From Iris pallida (Eukaryota > Streptophyta > Magnoliopsida > Asparagales > Iridaceae), in NCBI GenBank assembly GCA_029216955.1, contig JANAVB010015600.1, forward strand, positions 34,111,832 through 34,175,831: a DNA stretch of 64,000 bases, in the 5' to 3' direction. A model generated the notes under the pieces. It saw only the letters and a program-made list of their open reading frames with translations. It ran no database searches and had not been told where the DNA came from. The translations under genes and the position numbers were made by a program. Positions 1-10,204 of this stretch are shown here, piece by piece (within the stretch, counting starts at the first letter, position 1; every line of letters begins with the position of its first letter).

Positions 1-691
1 ACATGTTGTCTGGACTTTATATCATATTATCCTGGTTCAGCTAGTTTTATTTTTACAGTCTTCATTGCTATGATTCTTCTCTTGTTTAGTATTTACTTTC
101 CTTGCACTTTATCTGTCTTCTTACCATCACCTGAATATAAACTGCCATTTTCATCAATACAACTGTCTATAACTGCTCTATAGTTCTCTGTCATTTACTT
201 GGGTTTTCTAGATGAGATGTGCTCGTTCCTGTCCTGACTGGACCTGTTGAAAATTTTACAGATGATTGTCCTGAGGATACATGCCCTACATTTTACTGAG
301 GAGATGGCTTAGCTACCTATGGCCCCGACACTCAGGAGTAATCGGGATTTAGTCTAGTAGACTTGCATTTACTTTTCTTAGAGCTTGTTGTATAGAATTG
401 AGACTTGAGATGTATTTGAGATTATTCAGATGTTATTATTATTTCAGTATTAGTTTTGTCTTCAATTTCTTAGTTACAATTCTGTGTTATCTTATCGTGC
501 TTAGACTGTGATTGAGATACACCTTATCTTATACTTGTCCTCCGTTTGGAGTTGATCATGATGAGTACATTATATACTGCATGAGTTGATGGTTAGTTAG
601 AGACTTAGAACAGCGTTCTACCGCCGACACTGCGGCGTAGGCTGGGCGCTGTTACGTACTCGTACCCTCACAGTGGGTGCGGGTCGTGACA
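1..691 (+). mobile_element. 3' part of an LTR, plus sense, cut by the window start
   Basis: The segment ends in GGGTGCGGGTCGTGACA. This is the reverse complement of the TGTCACGACCCGCACCC that opens the minus-oriented LTRs at 26985 and 42139. It also carries the GC-rich terminal block shared with them (611-644). The bases right after 691 are gag codons of the Tat element and not a primer-binding site. It is therefore a solo LTR, or the 3' LTR of an element lying to the left, inserted into Tat gag. No open frame or TATA box was recognised in the part visible here. The matching target-site duplication would lie outside the window. Confidence 0.75.
611..644 (+). other. LTR-terminal stem-loop
   Basis: On the minus strand CAGC-CTAC-GCCG pairs with CGGC-(G)-GTAG-(AAC)-GCTG around a six-base loop. 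The same block occurs at 27034-27067, 33230-33263 and 42186-42219, close to the 3' terminus of related LTRs. Its function is unknown. Confidence 0.5.
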
Positions 692-692
692 C

Positions 693-1583
693 CAGACCCT
701 TGTCGAGCCTCCTTCCGAAGACGAAGATGTCCAAAGCACAGCTGCGGCGGATCTTCATCAAGGCGATGATGGCCTCCCTGAAGCCCCTCAAAATGACAAT
801 ATCCTCCAGGACACCGCCGGAGGTAGTGCTGGAAACGAAGAGGCCCTTCAAGACAGAGCTGAGGGCAGTCAGGCCCTTGCAGATGCGCCTGTCGAAGACG
901 AATTCCTGAATGTGGCTGGGGGTGGCCAAACACCAGGAGAAGTGACTCCCCCACATGAGAGCGAGGCTGAGAGCGAAGCCTCAACTAATCCATCCACATC
1001 CGGCCGTGTCATGACAGTATACATGACCGGGGGTGATCTTGAGACTGATGCACCGCCACAGGACATTGTCCAGCGCATAGACTCGCTAGAGGGAGGACTC
1101 AAAACCCTCTCTGCCTCAATGCAAGCACTGACTCAAGCAGTGTTTGAGATGCGGTCGGCCTTGATCAGGACACCTTCGAATGGTCCCGACCCAGGAGCCA
1201 ATGGAGAGTCGAGTGTGCCCCTCCAACGGACACCCTCAGACACAGAAGCACCCCGGACGTCGGAACCCTCAAACGCTCCACTCCAGGTGGTACCTCCTTC
1301 CCCGGCTCCTAGCTCCACGGAGGATGTGGTCGAAATGATCAAAGATCTGCGGGAGCGCTTTGAGTCCAAGAACAGGCAGGAGGAGCGCCAGAAGATGGGC
1401 ATTCCCCAGCCTTATTCCCTTGAGTGGAACAAGGTGGTTTATCCCCCAAAGTATAAACCACAAACACTCACGCCGTATGACGGAAAGGACTCTCCACGAC
1501 GGTACCTGACGTACTTCCAGTCGCAGACAGGGCATCTTCCGAAGGGGACGCGCTCCTCACCAGCATCTTTGTTGGAGCCCTGA
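693..1583 (+). pseudogene. gag: Tat gag, N-terminal part (5'-truncated, frameshifted)
   Basis: The frame is open from the junction with the LTR at 691, so the original start codon has been lost; the first in-frame GTG or ATG codons downstream are not convincing starts. The product is an acidic, Ser/Pro/Glu-rich N-terminal region followed by the beginning of the capsid (retrotrans_gag) domain around 1400-1520. Near 1520-1545 the capsid homology moves to another frame: the residues GDALLTSIFVGALKG are read in the frame of the downstream ORF, while this frame runs into a stop at 1581-1583. This is a single indel inside the capsid. A programmed gag-pol shift would lie after the capsid. Confidence 0.8.
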
Positions 1584-1588
1584 AAGGG

Positions 1589-4500
1589 GTGGCGTATGAC
1601 TGGTACTGCAGCCTCCCCGATAATTCCATATCGTCCTTCGACGACCTGACACGCCTCTTCCTCGACCGCTTCTACGACGGTGGGAAGGACATGACGATGG
1701 CGTCTCTCATTGAGATACGCCAGAAGGACAAGGAAACGGTTCGGGTATTCATCGAACGCTTCCGTCAGGCCTGCTTCAGGCTACCTCCAGGCATGCCAGA
1801 ACATGCGCTTCTCTCCGCTTGCAGTATGAACATGCTGCCTGCAGTAAAGCTCTGGCTTAACTCTACTCTCCCTCCCGACTGGAGCTCCCTAATCATTGAA
1901 GCTGAAGCTGCAGAGAAGAAGGCGGCCAATGCACGTCTTCTGGGTGTTAGCTTCCCCGCCTTTGACGATAAGGGGAAAAAGTCCGCAACCAACAACTCAG
2001 GACGAGAAACAAAGGGGAAACAGGTATTGACTGTTAATGCCTCGAAGGGCGCATCTGCGCCTACTCAAAAGCCTCCACTGGCACCGAGACCCAAGGAGGT
2101 TTATTCATTCAATGATGACGACACCCTGCAACTCTTTGAGATACTGAAGCAGGGTGACAAGATCAAGCTTCCGGACCCAAAGCGGCCCGATGAAGTCGGG
2201 AAGGTGGACAACCCGAGGTACTGTCACTACCATCGGTTTGTCGGACACCCGACTAAGGACTGCTACGTCCTCAAAAATTACATCCAGCGCATGATCAATG
2301 CGGATGTAATCTCCGTCGACTACGAAGAGAAGACGGTGTCAGCTAATGTGGTGTCACTTCAGTTCGGCACCTTGCCGCCGACTACCACACAAGATGGCGT
2401 CGTCCCCATCCCTAAGGCGACAATGGAGGTGGTGAACTTGCCACCCACCCGTGACAATGTGAGTGGACTTGTCCCACTCACCACATCTCGAGGAGAGGTC
2501 CTCTGGGTTCACCCCGACCTCGTCTCCGAGGTAACTCAACCGGAGGTACGCCCTACCTCCAAAGCAAAAGACAGGAAGATCAAGTCTTGCCGCACGGTCT
2601 CTTCTTCAATGGAAGAGGCGCTTCCTGTGCAGACGCGTGCACAACAGAACTCCCAGCCCGGTGAAGCTGCCGCCGAAGTGGTGCCTTCTGGCACCATTCC
2701 TGAGGAGGGTCCATCCAAGCCCTCAGCAGCCAATAAACAAAAGCAAGTGGAGGCCCGTTTCGACAGACCTCTGCGGAAAAAAAATGCTTCGGGGCTAGCC
2801 AAGCCCCACAATTTTGACATTCTGGCGCAACTGGCCAGTACTCCTGCACGCTTGTCTTTGTTCGAGCTCCTGCGTCTCTCCAAGGACTCCCGAGAAGCTC
2901 TCTGCGAAGCTCTGAAGGATGCCGAATCCTTTCTCAGTCAGGTCAAGCAGCCTGAAGACCTCCCAACTACTTGTGCACACTGTCATTGTGCGGATGAAGT
3001 TATCCCAAACATAACCTTCACCCAACAAGACATGCTGCTCAAGCATCACCGACATAACCGACCGTTGTATTACACAGGGTACATCGGTTCGGTAAAGGTG
3101 AGCAGGATTCAGATCGATCCGGGGTCTTCCCTAAGCATCATTCCAAAGGCGCTGCTATCAAAGCTGGAGATCCCAATGTACCGGCTGGCGCCCTCCAATA
3201 CGACCATCAGTGGCTTCAACGCTAGCAAGAGCGAGCCACTGGGCAAGATCCGGCTGAAGTGTCATATCGACAGCCTCAAAACTGAGGTGACTTGTTATGT
3301 GGTGGATGCCGAGGTCAACTACAACATCTTACTCGGACGACCATGGTTACATGAGTACATGGTGGTGCCCTCCACGCTCCACCAATGCATGAAATATGTA
3401 TCCACCAACGGCGTCATCCGGACGAAGTTTGCAGATATTGATCCCTTCAAAGGGATTGAGGCCTACTTCACCGATTCCGACTTGTACAAGCCTATTGATG
3501 AGGAGGAAGCCAATGACGCTGATGATGAGGCAGAGACGGCAACAGAGCCGGACATGGAGTCTGAGACGACTCCTGACGCCCCCTTGAAAATCCGTCTGAA
3601 GGGGAAACCACCCCAGAAGGCGCCTCCAATGAGCATCAAGCTATCAGGAAAAGCGCCGGCTCGCGAAGCTCCCCTGAAGATACGCCTTAAGGGAAAGCCA
3701 CCACAAACAGCGGCTCCCCTGGTGGTAAAATTACAAGGGAAGGCGCCACTCATCGGAGGCGCAACCGAGGCACCCCTCAAGGTGCGTCTTAAAGGCAAGC
3801 CGCCGCAGTCATCCAAGATACCGGAGAGGGCTCACATAACCCTCTCAGACCCCAAAGTCAGAGCGGTGGAGGACTCTCCTGATCCGGCCCCAGTGCTTAC
3901 AGATGAGGAGCTTGGCGAATATATCTCTGCTGATGTAGACGTACCCTCCTTCGACAATATAATCCTACGGGATAAAATCTCGTACTTTATCAATAATAGA
4001 GTGTCTTTCAATTATTCTTGTCTTTCACACTGGAATGCCATGTATACATTAGACAACGCTCTACGGTCGTTGCAAACACAAGTAACGACCGTCTACCACA
4101 ATCAAATAGTCCCGTCTCAAGGAGTCTTCATAGTCCCTCCACGAAGCCGAGACGAAGGCACCATCATCTCGGGCAAAATCGAGCGTCGTCGGAACCTCCC
4201 GTCAATCGAGCCCGAACCTGATACCGGCAGAGTACAAGTCTATCGGTACACAGATGCGGCTAAGCACATCATCCAAAAGATGGGCTACGACCTGAAAAGC
4301 AATAAAGGCCTAAACTACGGCAAGGGTCGGCATCTCCCTGTCCGACTTTCGATGCCCAATGGAAAGCCACAGGATTACTATAATCGGACTCGACGGGGGT
4401 TAGGCTATGTCACGCCGCCATCAACTCCAGAGAGTTCAGACGCAGAAGACATAGAACATTCCCACTCGTCGGAAGCATCGACGTGGGATTCCGATACCAG

Positions 4501-7500
4501 TATCGGATCAGTCTTCAGGAAAGTGCTGTCAGCTAACATGACATCGGCGCAACCTCAAAAAGATGAAGGCGAAGACCAACCGCCGGAACCCTTTGAAGAG
4601 GAACCCTGGGCTCAACTCCTAGGAGAACAATGGGAGTCTCATTTTGAGTTACGAGAACCTCCCACCGAAGACGAAGTCGAGCAGATCGACCTCGGGGATG
4701 GGTCTTCTTCTAAACCCATCTTCATCAGCAAAAGCTTGGAAGGAGAAGACCGAGAATCTTTAGTCCAACTGGCTAAAGAGTATATTGACGTCTTCGCCTG
4801 GAGCTACGAAGACATGCCGGGTCTCGATCCACAGATCGCGATGCATAGGTTGAATATCTTACCAGATGCCAAACCTATCAAACAACAACAGCGACGCTTC
4901 CGCCCGGACATCATGAATGCCATCGATCAGGAGGTGGACAAGCTCTTGACCAGTGGCTTCATCCGTGAGGAACAACACCCGGACTGGGTAGCCAACGTCG
5001 TCCCTGTCACCAAGAAGAACGGGAAGATACGAGTCTGTATCGACTTCAGGGATCTCAACTCTGCTTGCCCGAAGGATGAATTCCCGCTCCCAATCACCGA
5101 TGTAATGATCGACAACACATGTGGCTTTGAACGCATGTCCTTCATGGACGGGTATTCAGGCTACAATCAAATCAAGATGTTCCCCGATGACGCAAAACAC
5201 ACGTCATTCAGGACTCCAAAGGGTGTTTTCTGCTACACAGTAATGCCCTTCGGCTTGAAGAACGCCGGTACAACGTACCAGCGAGCTATGAGCACCATCT
5301 TCCGTCAACATCTTCGCAAGACAGTTGAGTGCTATGTTGACGACATCGCAGTCAAGAGCCGCCTCAAAAGAGATCACCTACAGGACCTGAAGACGGTCTT
5401 CGATCTCATGCGGGCACATCAACTCAAAATGAACCCCGCTAAATCCTTCTTGGGGGTTTCTAGCGGCAAATTCTTGGGCTTTGTCATCACGGCAAAAGGC
5501 ATTCATGTCGATCCCGAGAAGACTAAAGCCATCCTCAACATGGACCCTCCGAAGAACCTTCGAGAACTTCGGGGCTTACAGGGACGTCTGGCATACATTC
5601 GGAGGTTCATAGCAAACCTCTCCGGTAAATGTCAACCCTTTACTCAGCTCATGAAGAAGGGAGTCTCTTACGTCTGGACAGAGGAGTGCCAAAAGGCTTT
5701 CGACGACATCAAGGCTTACTTGACAAGCCCGCCAGTCCTAATGGCACCTGTCGTCGGCAAACCATTCCTCCTCTACGTCCGTGCCATGGATCATTCCCTC
5801 GGCGCTTTACTCGCTCAAAACAGCGATGCAGGCTACGAGCAAGCAATCTACTACCTCAGTCGAACGCTCATCGGGGCCGAACACCGCTACAACCCCGTTG
5901 AAAAGGAGTGCTTGGCTTTGGTGTTTGCCATTCAGAAGACTCGTCATTACGTCTCGGGCCAGACAATTCACGTCATCTCCCGAGTCAATCCGCTCAGAGT
6001 TCTCACGACGAAGCCAGGGTCATTAAACTCCCGGCTGGCTACATGGGCGATCCTACTAACGCCATACAACATGGTGTTTGTCCCGCAGAAGGCGGTCAAG
6101 GGTCAGGCTCTGGCTGACTTTTTAGCTGCACACCCCATCCCAGAATCTTCGAAACTCTATGAAGACATCCCGGATGAAGTCCAAGAATCTAACGTCACCG
6201 AAGAAAGCCCCGTTTGGCGGATGTTCTTCGATGGCGCTTCAAGAACGGGCCCCAACGGCCAAACCATCGCAGGAGTGGGGGTAGTCTTGGTCTCCCTCGA
6301 TCAGCTGGTCATCCAGCGCGCATACTCTCTTTCGAAGCCGTGCTCCAACAATGTTGCTGAGTACAACGCACTCGTCATGGGACTCCAGCTAGCACAACAG
6401 CTGGGGGTGGATCATCTGGAAGCCTACGGCGACTCGAAACTCGTCGTAAACCAGATTCGGGGGCAATACGAGGTTCGCCATGAAGATTTAATCCCTTATC
6501 ATGAAGTCGCGTTGAACATCATTTCAACCTTCACCGGGTTCTTCATCGAACATGCCCCCCGTTTACAAAACTTGGAGGCTGACGCTCTGGCTGGCCTCGC
6601 AGCCTCATTGGCCGCACCCCTTGGGACTCAACATTATGTTACGGTGACTGGCCGAGACCTGATTTGTTCCAGAAACAACCTGTGCTTGCAAGTGGCCCAC
6701 GCCATGCCGACGAACACTGGGGTTAATGTCCGAGACTGGAGGTTCCCGTTCATCGACTTCGCTGTCTACGAAATCCTTCCGGAAGACCCGAAGGAAGCCG
6801 TCTCAGTCAGGAGACGCTCTCTTCGATTCTACTACGATACAGCCACTAAAACGCTGTACCGACGCTCCTTCGACGGGCTTCTCCTTCGATGCCTGTCTAA
6901 CAAAGAAGCGGCCGAAGCTCTTCGAGAAGCTCATGACAGAACTTGCGGAGCTCATCAACCAGGTCCTAAGTTGCAAGATCGACTGCGACGTATAGGCTAC
7001 TACTGGCCAACCATGGTTGCCGACGCAGTGGAATATGCTAAGAAGTGCCATGCATGCCAACTTCATGCAGACTTCATACATACACCGTCGGAGCCGCTAC
7101 ATCCTACAGTCGCCTCCTGGCCTTTCGAAGCCTGGGGCATGGACATTGTAGGGCCAATCACCCCTCCTTCATCGAGAGGACACCGCTTCATCCTGGCCAT
7201 CACCGATTACTTCTCCAAATGGGCGGAAGCAGTCCCACTAGCGGAAGTAAAATGCTCCAGGGTGGTCAGCTTTATCAAACACCATGTCATTTACCGTTTC
7301 GGGGTACCCCGACGGATCATCCATGACAATGGTCCTCAGTTTATCAGCCATATTTTCAGCAGGTTCTGTGACAAGAATCGCATTCAAAATGTGGCCTCAA
7401 CCGCCTACAATCCGGCAGCAAACGGATTGGCCGAGGCGTTCAACAAAACTATCGTCAGGCTGCTCAAAAAGGTCGTGTCATCCAACAAACGCGACTGGGA

Positions 7501-7873
7501 CAAAAAGTTTGGCGAATGCCTTTGGGCCTACCGCACAACGGTACGGACCCCAACAGGCAACACTCCATTCTCCCTGGTCTACGGGAGCGAAGCAGTACTG
7601 CCTCTCGAGATACAGATACCTTCGCTCCGCGTGGCAATCACAAACGATCTCACAGAAGAAGACAATCAACGTCGTCGTCTGCGAGAACTGGAGGCACTTG
7701 ACGAAAAGCGTCTCCTAGCTCAACAACGCATCGAACTTTACCAAGCCCGTATATCACAGGCTTTCAACAAGAAGGTCAAGCAAAGAACTTTCCAAGTTGG
7801 TGACCTGGTTTTAGCAGTCAGAAGGCCAATGGTGTTAACTCACAAGATACCAGAAAAGTTCGAGCCCAAATAG
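1589..7873 (+). pseudogene. pol: Tat gag-pol polyprotein (capsid end, protease, RT, RNase H, aRNase H, integrase)
   Basis: Counting from the GTG at 1589, a capsid remainder (residues 1-100) is followed by a Cys/His knuckle (CHYHRFVGHPTKDC, about 210), an aspartic protease with IDPGSS (about 509), a run of basic tandem repeats (664-740), reverse transcriptase (about 1100-1300, YVDD at 1249), a Ty3-type RNase H (about 1390-1500) and a second RNase H with FFDGAS, AEYNAL, GDSKL and EADAL (1545-1665). Integrase comes last, with its HHCC finger (1780-1825) and D, D, E in GMDIVG, HDNGPQF and GLAEAF. The stop at 7871-7873 (TAG) falls where the family has Trp before EGPF. Reading on gives a typical C-terminus ending at the TGA at 7991-7993, so this is one premature stop. 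Apart from this stop and the gag frameshift, the coding region looks intact. Confidence 0.93.
3578..3808 (+). repeat. Basic peptide repeats encoded inside the Tat polyprotein
   Basis: Three copies of a 39-base unit encoding APLKIRLKGKPPQ (last copy KVRLKG) start at 3578, 3668 and 3770. Two weaker versions lie between them (SIKLSGKAP, VVKLQGKAP). The segment lies between protease and reverse transcriptase, is rich in Lys, Arg and Pro, and is preceded by a strongly acidic stretch. The role is unknown. Confidence 0.85.
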
Positions 7874-8092
7874 GAAGGACCCTTCATCATTGAGACGGTA
7901 TACTCAAACGGTGCTTACCGGCTCGCCAAACCCAATGGGGACTTGTTCATGATGCCCATCAACGGCAAGTTCCTAAAGAAGTACTATTCTTGACATCCTC
8001 CAAGACATGTATTTCCCCAAACAACCTCTTTATACAAAATCAAACGCTTCCGGAACCCAGCTGTTCCGTGGCATCCTTCCGTAGAAAGATAA

Positions 8093-8388
8093 CCACGTCC
8101 ACATTACCTCTGAGTTGTCTCTCTACATCCTACAAAGCGGAACCTTACATTTCGTAAAGCTTACGCTATCCTTCATGTTTACCACGTCCACATTACCTCT
8201 GAGTAAACATCCCGTACAAACAACTCCTGTGTTGTCGTACATTGATCGCAGAACTTCCACGTCCACATTACCTCTGAGTTGTTCAGCGTATCCCCCAGGA
8301 TCATTCCTACCACGTCCATAAATACCTCTGAGTAGGAGGATTCTATCATTTGAACCTAATGATTGCCATGTCCATATTACCTCTGAGC
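8093..8388 (+). repeat. Five dispersed copies of a 23-bp motif
   Basis: The core CCACGTCCACATTACCTCTG followed by AG(T/C) occurs at 8093-8115, 8182-8204, 8257-8279, 8310-8333 (one-base insertion) and 8366-8388 (two substitutions). Spacing is 53 to 89 bases and the spacers are unrelated. The copies lie between the 3' ends of the two convergent genes. They include CACGT, a core found in many plant cis-elements, but no function is shown. Confidence 0.85.
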
Positions 8389-8516
8389 AAACATGTTGGT
8401 TCCTTCAAACTTATTATCTGTACCTAAAAACCAAGGTGCGCAAAAGATAATAGGTCCACATAAATCATCAAGTTCATGAGATCAAAAATGAACACATCAC
8501 AAAGATAGTGTATTTC

Positions 8517-8522
8517 TTTATT
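8517..8522 (-). terminator. AATAAA polyadenylation signal of the antisense gene
   Basis: The minus strand reads AATAAA about 75 bases after the stop codon of the antisense gene, in an A/T-rich context. The position is right for a plant near-upstream polyadenylation element. Confidence 0.5.
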
Positions 8523-8596
8523 TTTCAAAAAAGGGAGTACAGAAATACGCTATTTTCCCCAGCAAGAGTTGCAAAAACACATAAAAAGAAGAGAAG

Positions 8597-10204
8597 CTAC
8601 AGTCCCCGATTCTCTCCAGGATGGGATGAGAGCTTTCTGACTCGACGTCTCAGATCGGCAGTGCGAGTTTCCACAGTCGCCTGGACTCGCAGCTCGGCTT
8701 CTTGACGCATTAACCCGACAGCCTCAGCGGAAGTTTTACTCTCATACTTCTCATCAAGCTGTCGTCGCTGCTGAGCCAAAGCAAGGGTCCGCTGAGTAAG
8801 AGTCGCTTCCTCCTGCTTGAATGCCACGTGTTCAGCCAGGACACGATCAGCTTCTAGTTGAAGTTGGGCCCGCTGGTCTTCAAGACGGCGCATCTGAGCA
8901 TCAACCTCTGCGATGTTAGCATCCACCGCAGCCTGCTTCTCCGTCGTCTTCTCCATAGATTGAGACAACTGCTCTGCCGCAGCCTCAGTCCCAGCCACTT
9001 CACGCTCCCAACTGCTCACATCGGCTCGATAGGAAGCCTCGATTTCAGCCATCAACTTCCCTATCTCTGTATCTATCAAGACAGAGAGGTCATTTCGTTG
9101 GATACGCTGCAGTTCCGCGAGCCGCTCGTCCAGCTCCATCATCGAAACCTCCAGAATTTCGGCCATATGGTCATGGCCCTGGTGAATGCGGATCAGCTCG
9201 ATACAGGGCATTGCCAAAGCTTTTGCCGCCGCAAAGCTCTCCTTGGCATCCATCACTGCAGATACACCTTTCTCCAGCATTTTGTACACTCCCTCGACGA
9301 GGAACTTCACATACCCATCGGCTTCTGCCAGCACCTGCGGCGTCATAGCAGGAGTTGAGGGAGCTACTACAGTTTGCGGACCGGAGGAAGATCCGCCAAC
9401 CTCGATCTGAGAGGTTTGAACCTCGGCAGCAATAGGCTCTTCATCAACAGGGCCCAGACTGCTAGCCCGAGGAGTCGAAGGAACAGAAGAAACCGGCACA
9501 TGCGTCGTGATAGTACCCCAAGTGGAAGGAGCAACAGATGGTTCCACACCCTTACCCTTCTCAAGACTGGAGAAATCACCGACGTCAACGGCCACCTCTT
9601 CTACCCCCGACGTTCTATCTGCATCAGCTACCTCCCCCGACAAAACGGGGAGATCGACATTTATCTCCTGGCCAGCCCCAGGAGACAAGACCGGCAGAAG
9701 GGTCTCATTCTTCTCAAATCCCTCTACAGGGACAAAATCTGTCGCTACCGCCTGATCGGTAGCCATCTCTATGTCCATGGTTGAAGCCAAGGAAGGATTC
9801 GGCAATGATTCGGCCGACCTCCTTTCATCATGACCAGGAGGGGAATCAACCCTCTCCTCTATCCTCACTGCTTCTGCTGCCCCCGCAACAGACTCCTGCA
9901 GCTCCGGAGCGGTGTCATCGGCAGATGATGAACTCCATTCCTCTTCATCACCAGGGAGCTGCGCACTTGCTAAACCATGTGAAGCCTCCGCTGTGGCCTT
10001 CGTCACCTCGGAAGCTGCTGCACCCTCAGGTTCCCTCCTGACATAACCCGGAGATACCGGAACCTCCACGATGACAGTATCCTCCGGATCTTCCTCCATG
10101 ATAGACATCATTGTCGGCGGGATACGCACCCCAGACGAGCTCGCCATCTCTTCTCGCCTACTCCCACCCGACTTTGGGGTACGAGGTTTTCTTTTTAGCG
10201 GCTC
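8597..10204 (-). CDS. Exon 3 of the antisense gene: acidic region and coiled coil
   Basis: The exon opens in phase 0 right after TTTTGTAG with basic codons (EPLKRKPRTPK) that lead without a stop into the long frame. It encodes roughly 300 residues rich in Ser, Glu, Val and Pro (low complexity), then a predicted helical segment. The last 140 residues have heptad-like Leu/Ala/Gln/Glu repeats typical of a coiled coil (MRRLEDQRAQLQLEADRVL). The natural stop is at 8599-8597. No enzymatic motif was recognised. Confidence 0.8.
   Translation of the reverse strand, partial: EPLKRKPRTPKSGGSRREEMASSSGVRIPPTMMSIMEEDPEDTVIVEVPVSPGYVRREPEGAAASEVTKATAEASHGLASAQLPGDEEEWSSSSADDTAPELQESVAGAAEAVRIEERVDSPPGHDERRSAESLPNPSLASTMDIEMATDQAVATDFVPVEGFEKNETLLPVLSPGAGQEINVDLPVLSGEVADADRTSGVEEVAVDVGDFSSLEKGKGVEPSVAPSTWGTITTHVPVSSVPSTPRASSLGPVDEEPIAAEVQTSQIEVGGSSSGPQTVVAPSTPAMTPQVLAEADGYVKFLVEGVYKMLEKGVSAVMDAKESFAAAKALAMPCIELIRIHQGHDHMAEILEVSMMELDERLAELQRIQRNDLSVLIDTEIGKLMAEIEASYRADVSSWEREVAGTEAAAEQLSQSMEKTTEKQAAVDANIAEVDAQMRRLEDQRAQLQLEADRVLAEHVAFKQEEATLTQRTLALAQQRRQLDEKYESKTSAEAVGLMRQEAELRVQATVETRTADLRRRVRKLSSHPGENRGL

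Larger units (their letters stand above)
7994..8596. other. Non-coding region between two convergent genes
   Basis: This stretch separates the end of pol (plus strand) from the end of the antisense gene (minus strand). It holds the five-copy motif described at 8093-8388 and the minus-strand polyadenylation signal at 8517-8522. I see no other gene in it. Confidence 0.7.

Noticed and set aside
692..715. Possible primer-binding site after the LTR at 691
   Set aside because: The sequence is open gag coding sequence and has no TGG start, so the LTR is not a 5' LTR of the Tat element.
1520..1590. Programmed gag-pol frameshift
   Set aside because: The shift lies within the capsid domain, where no programmed event is expected; a mutation is simpler.
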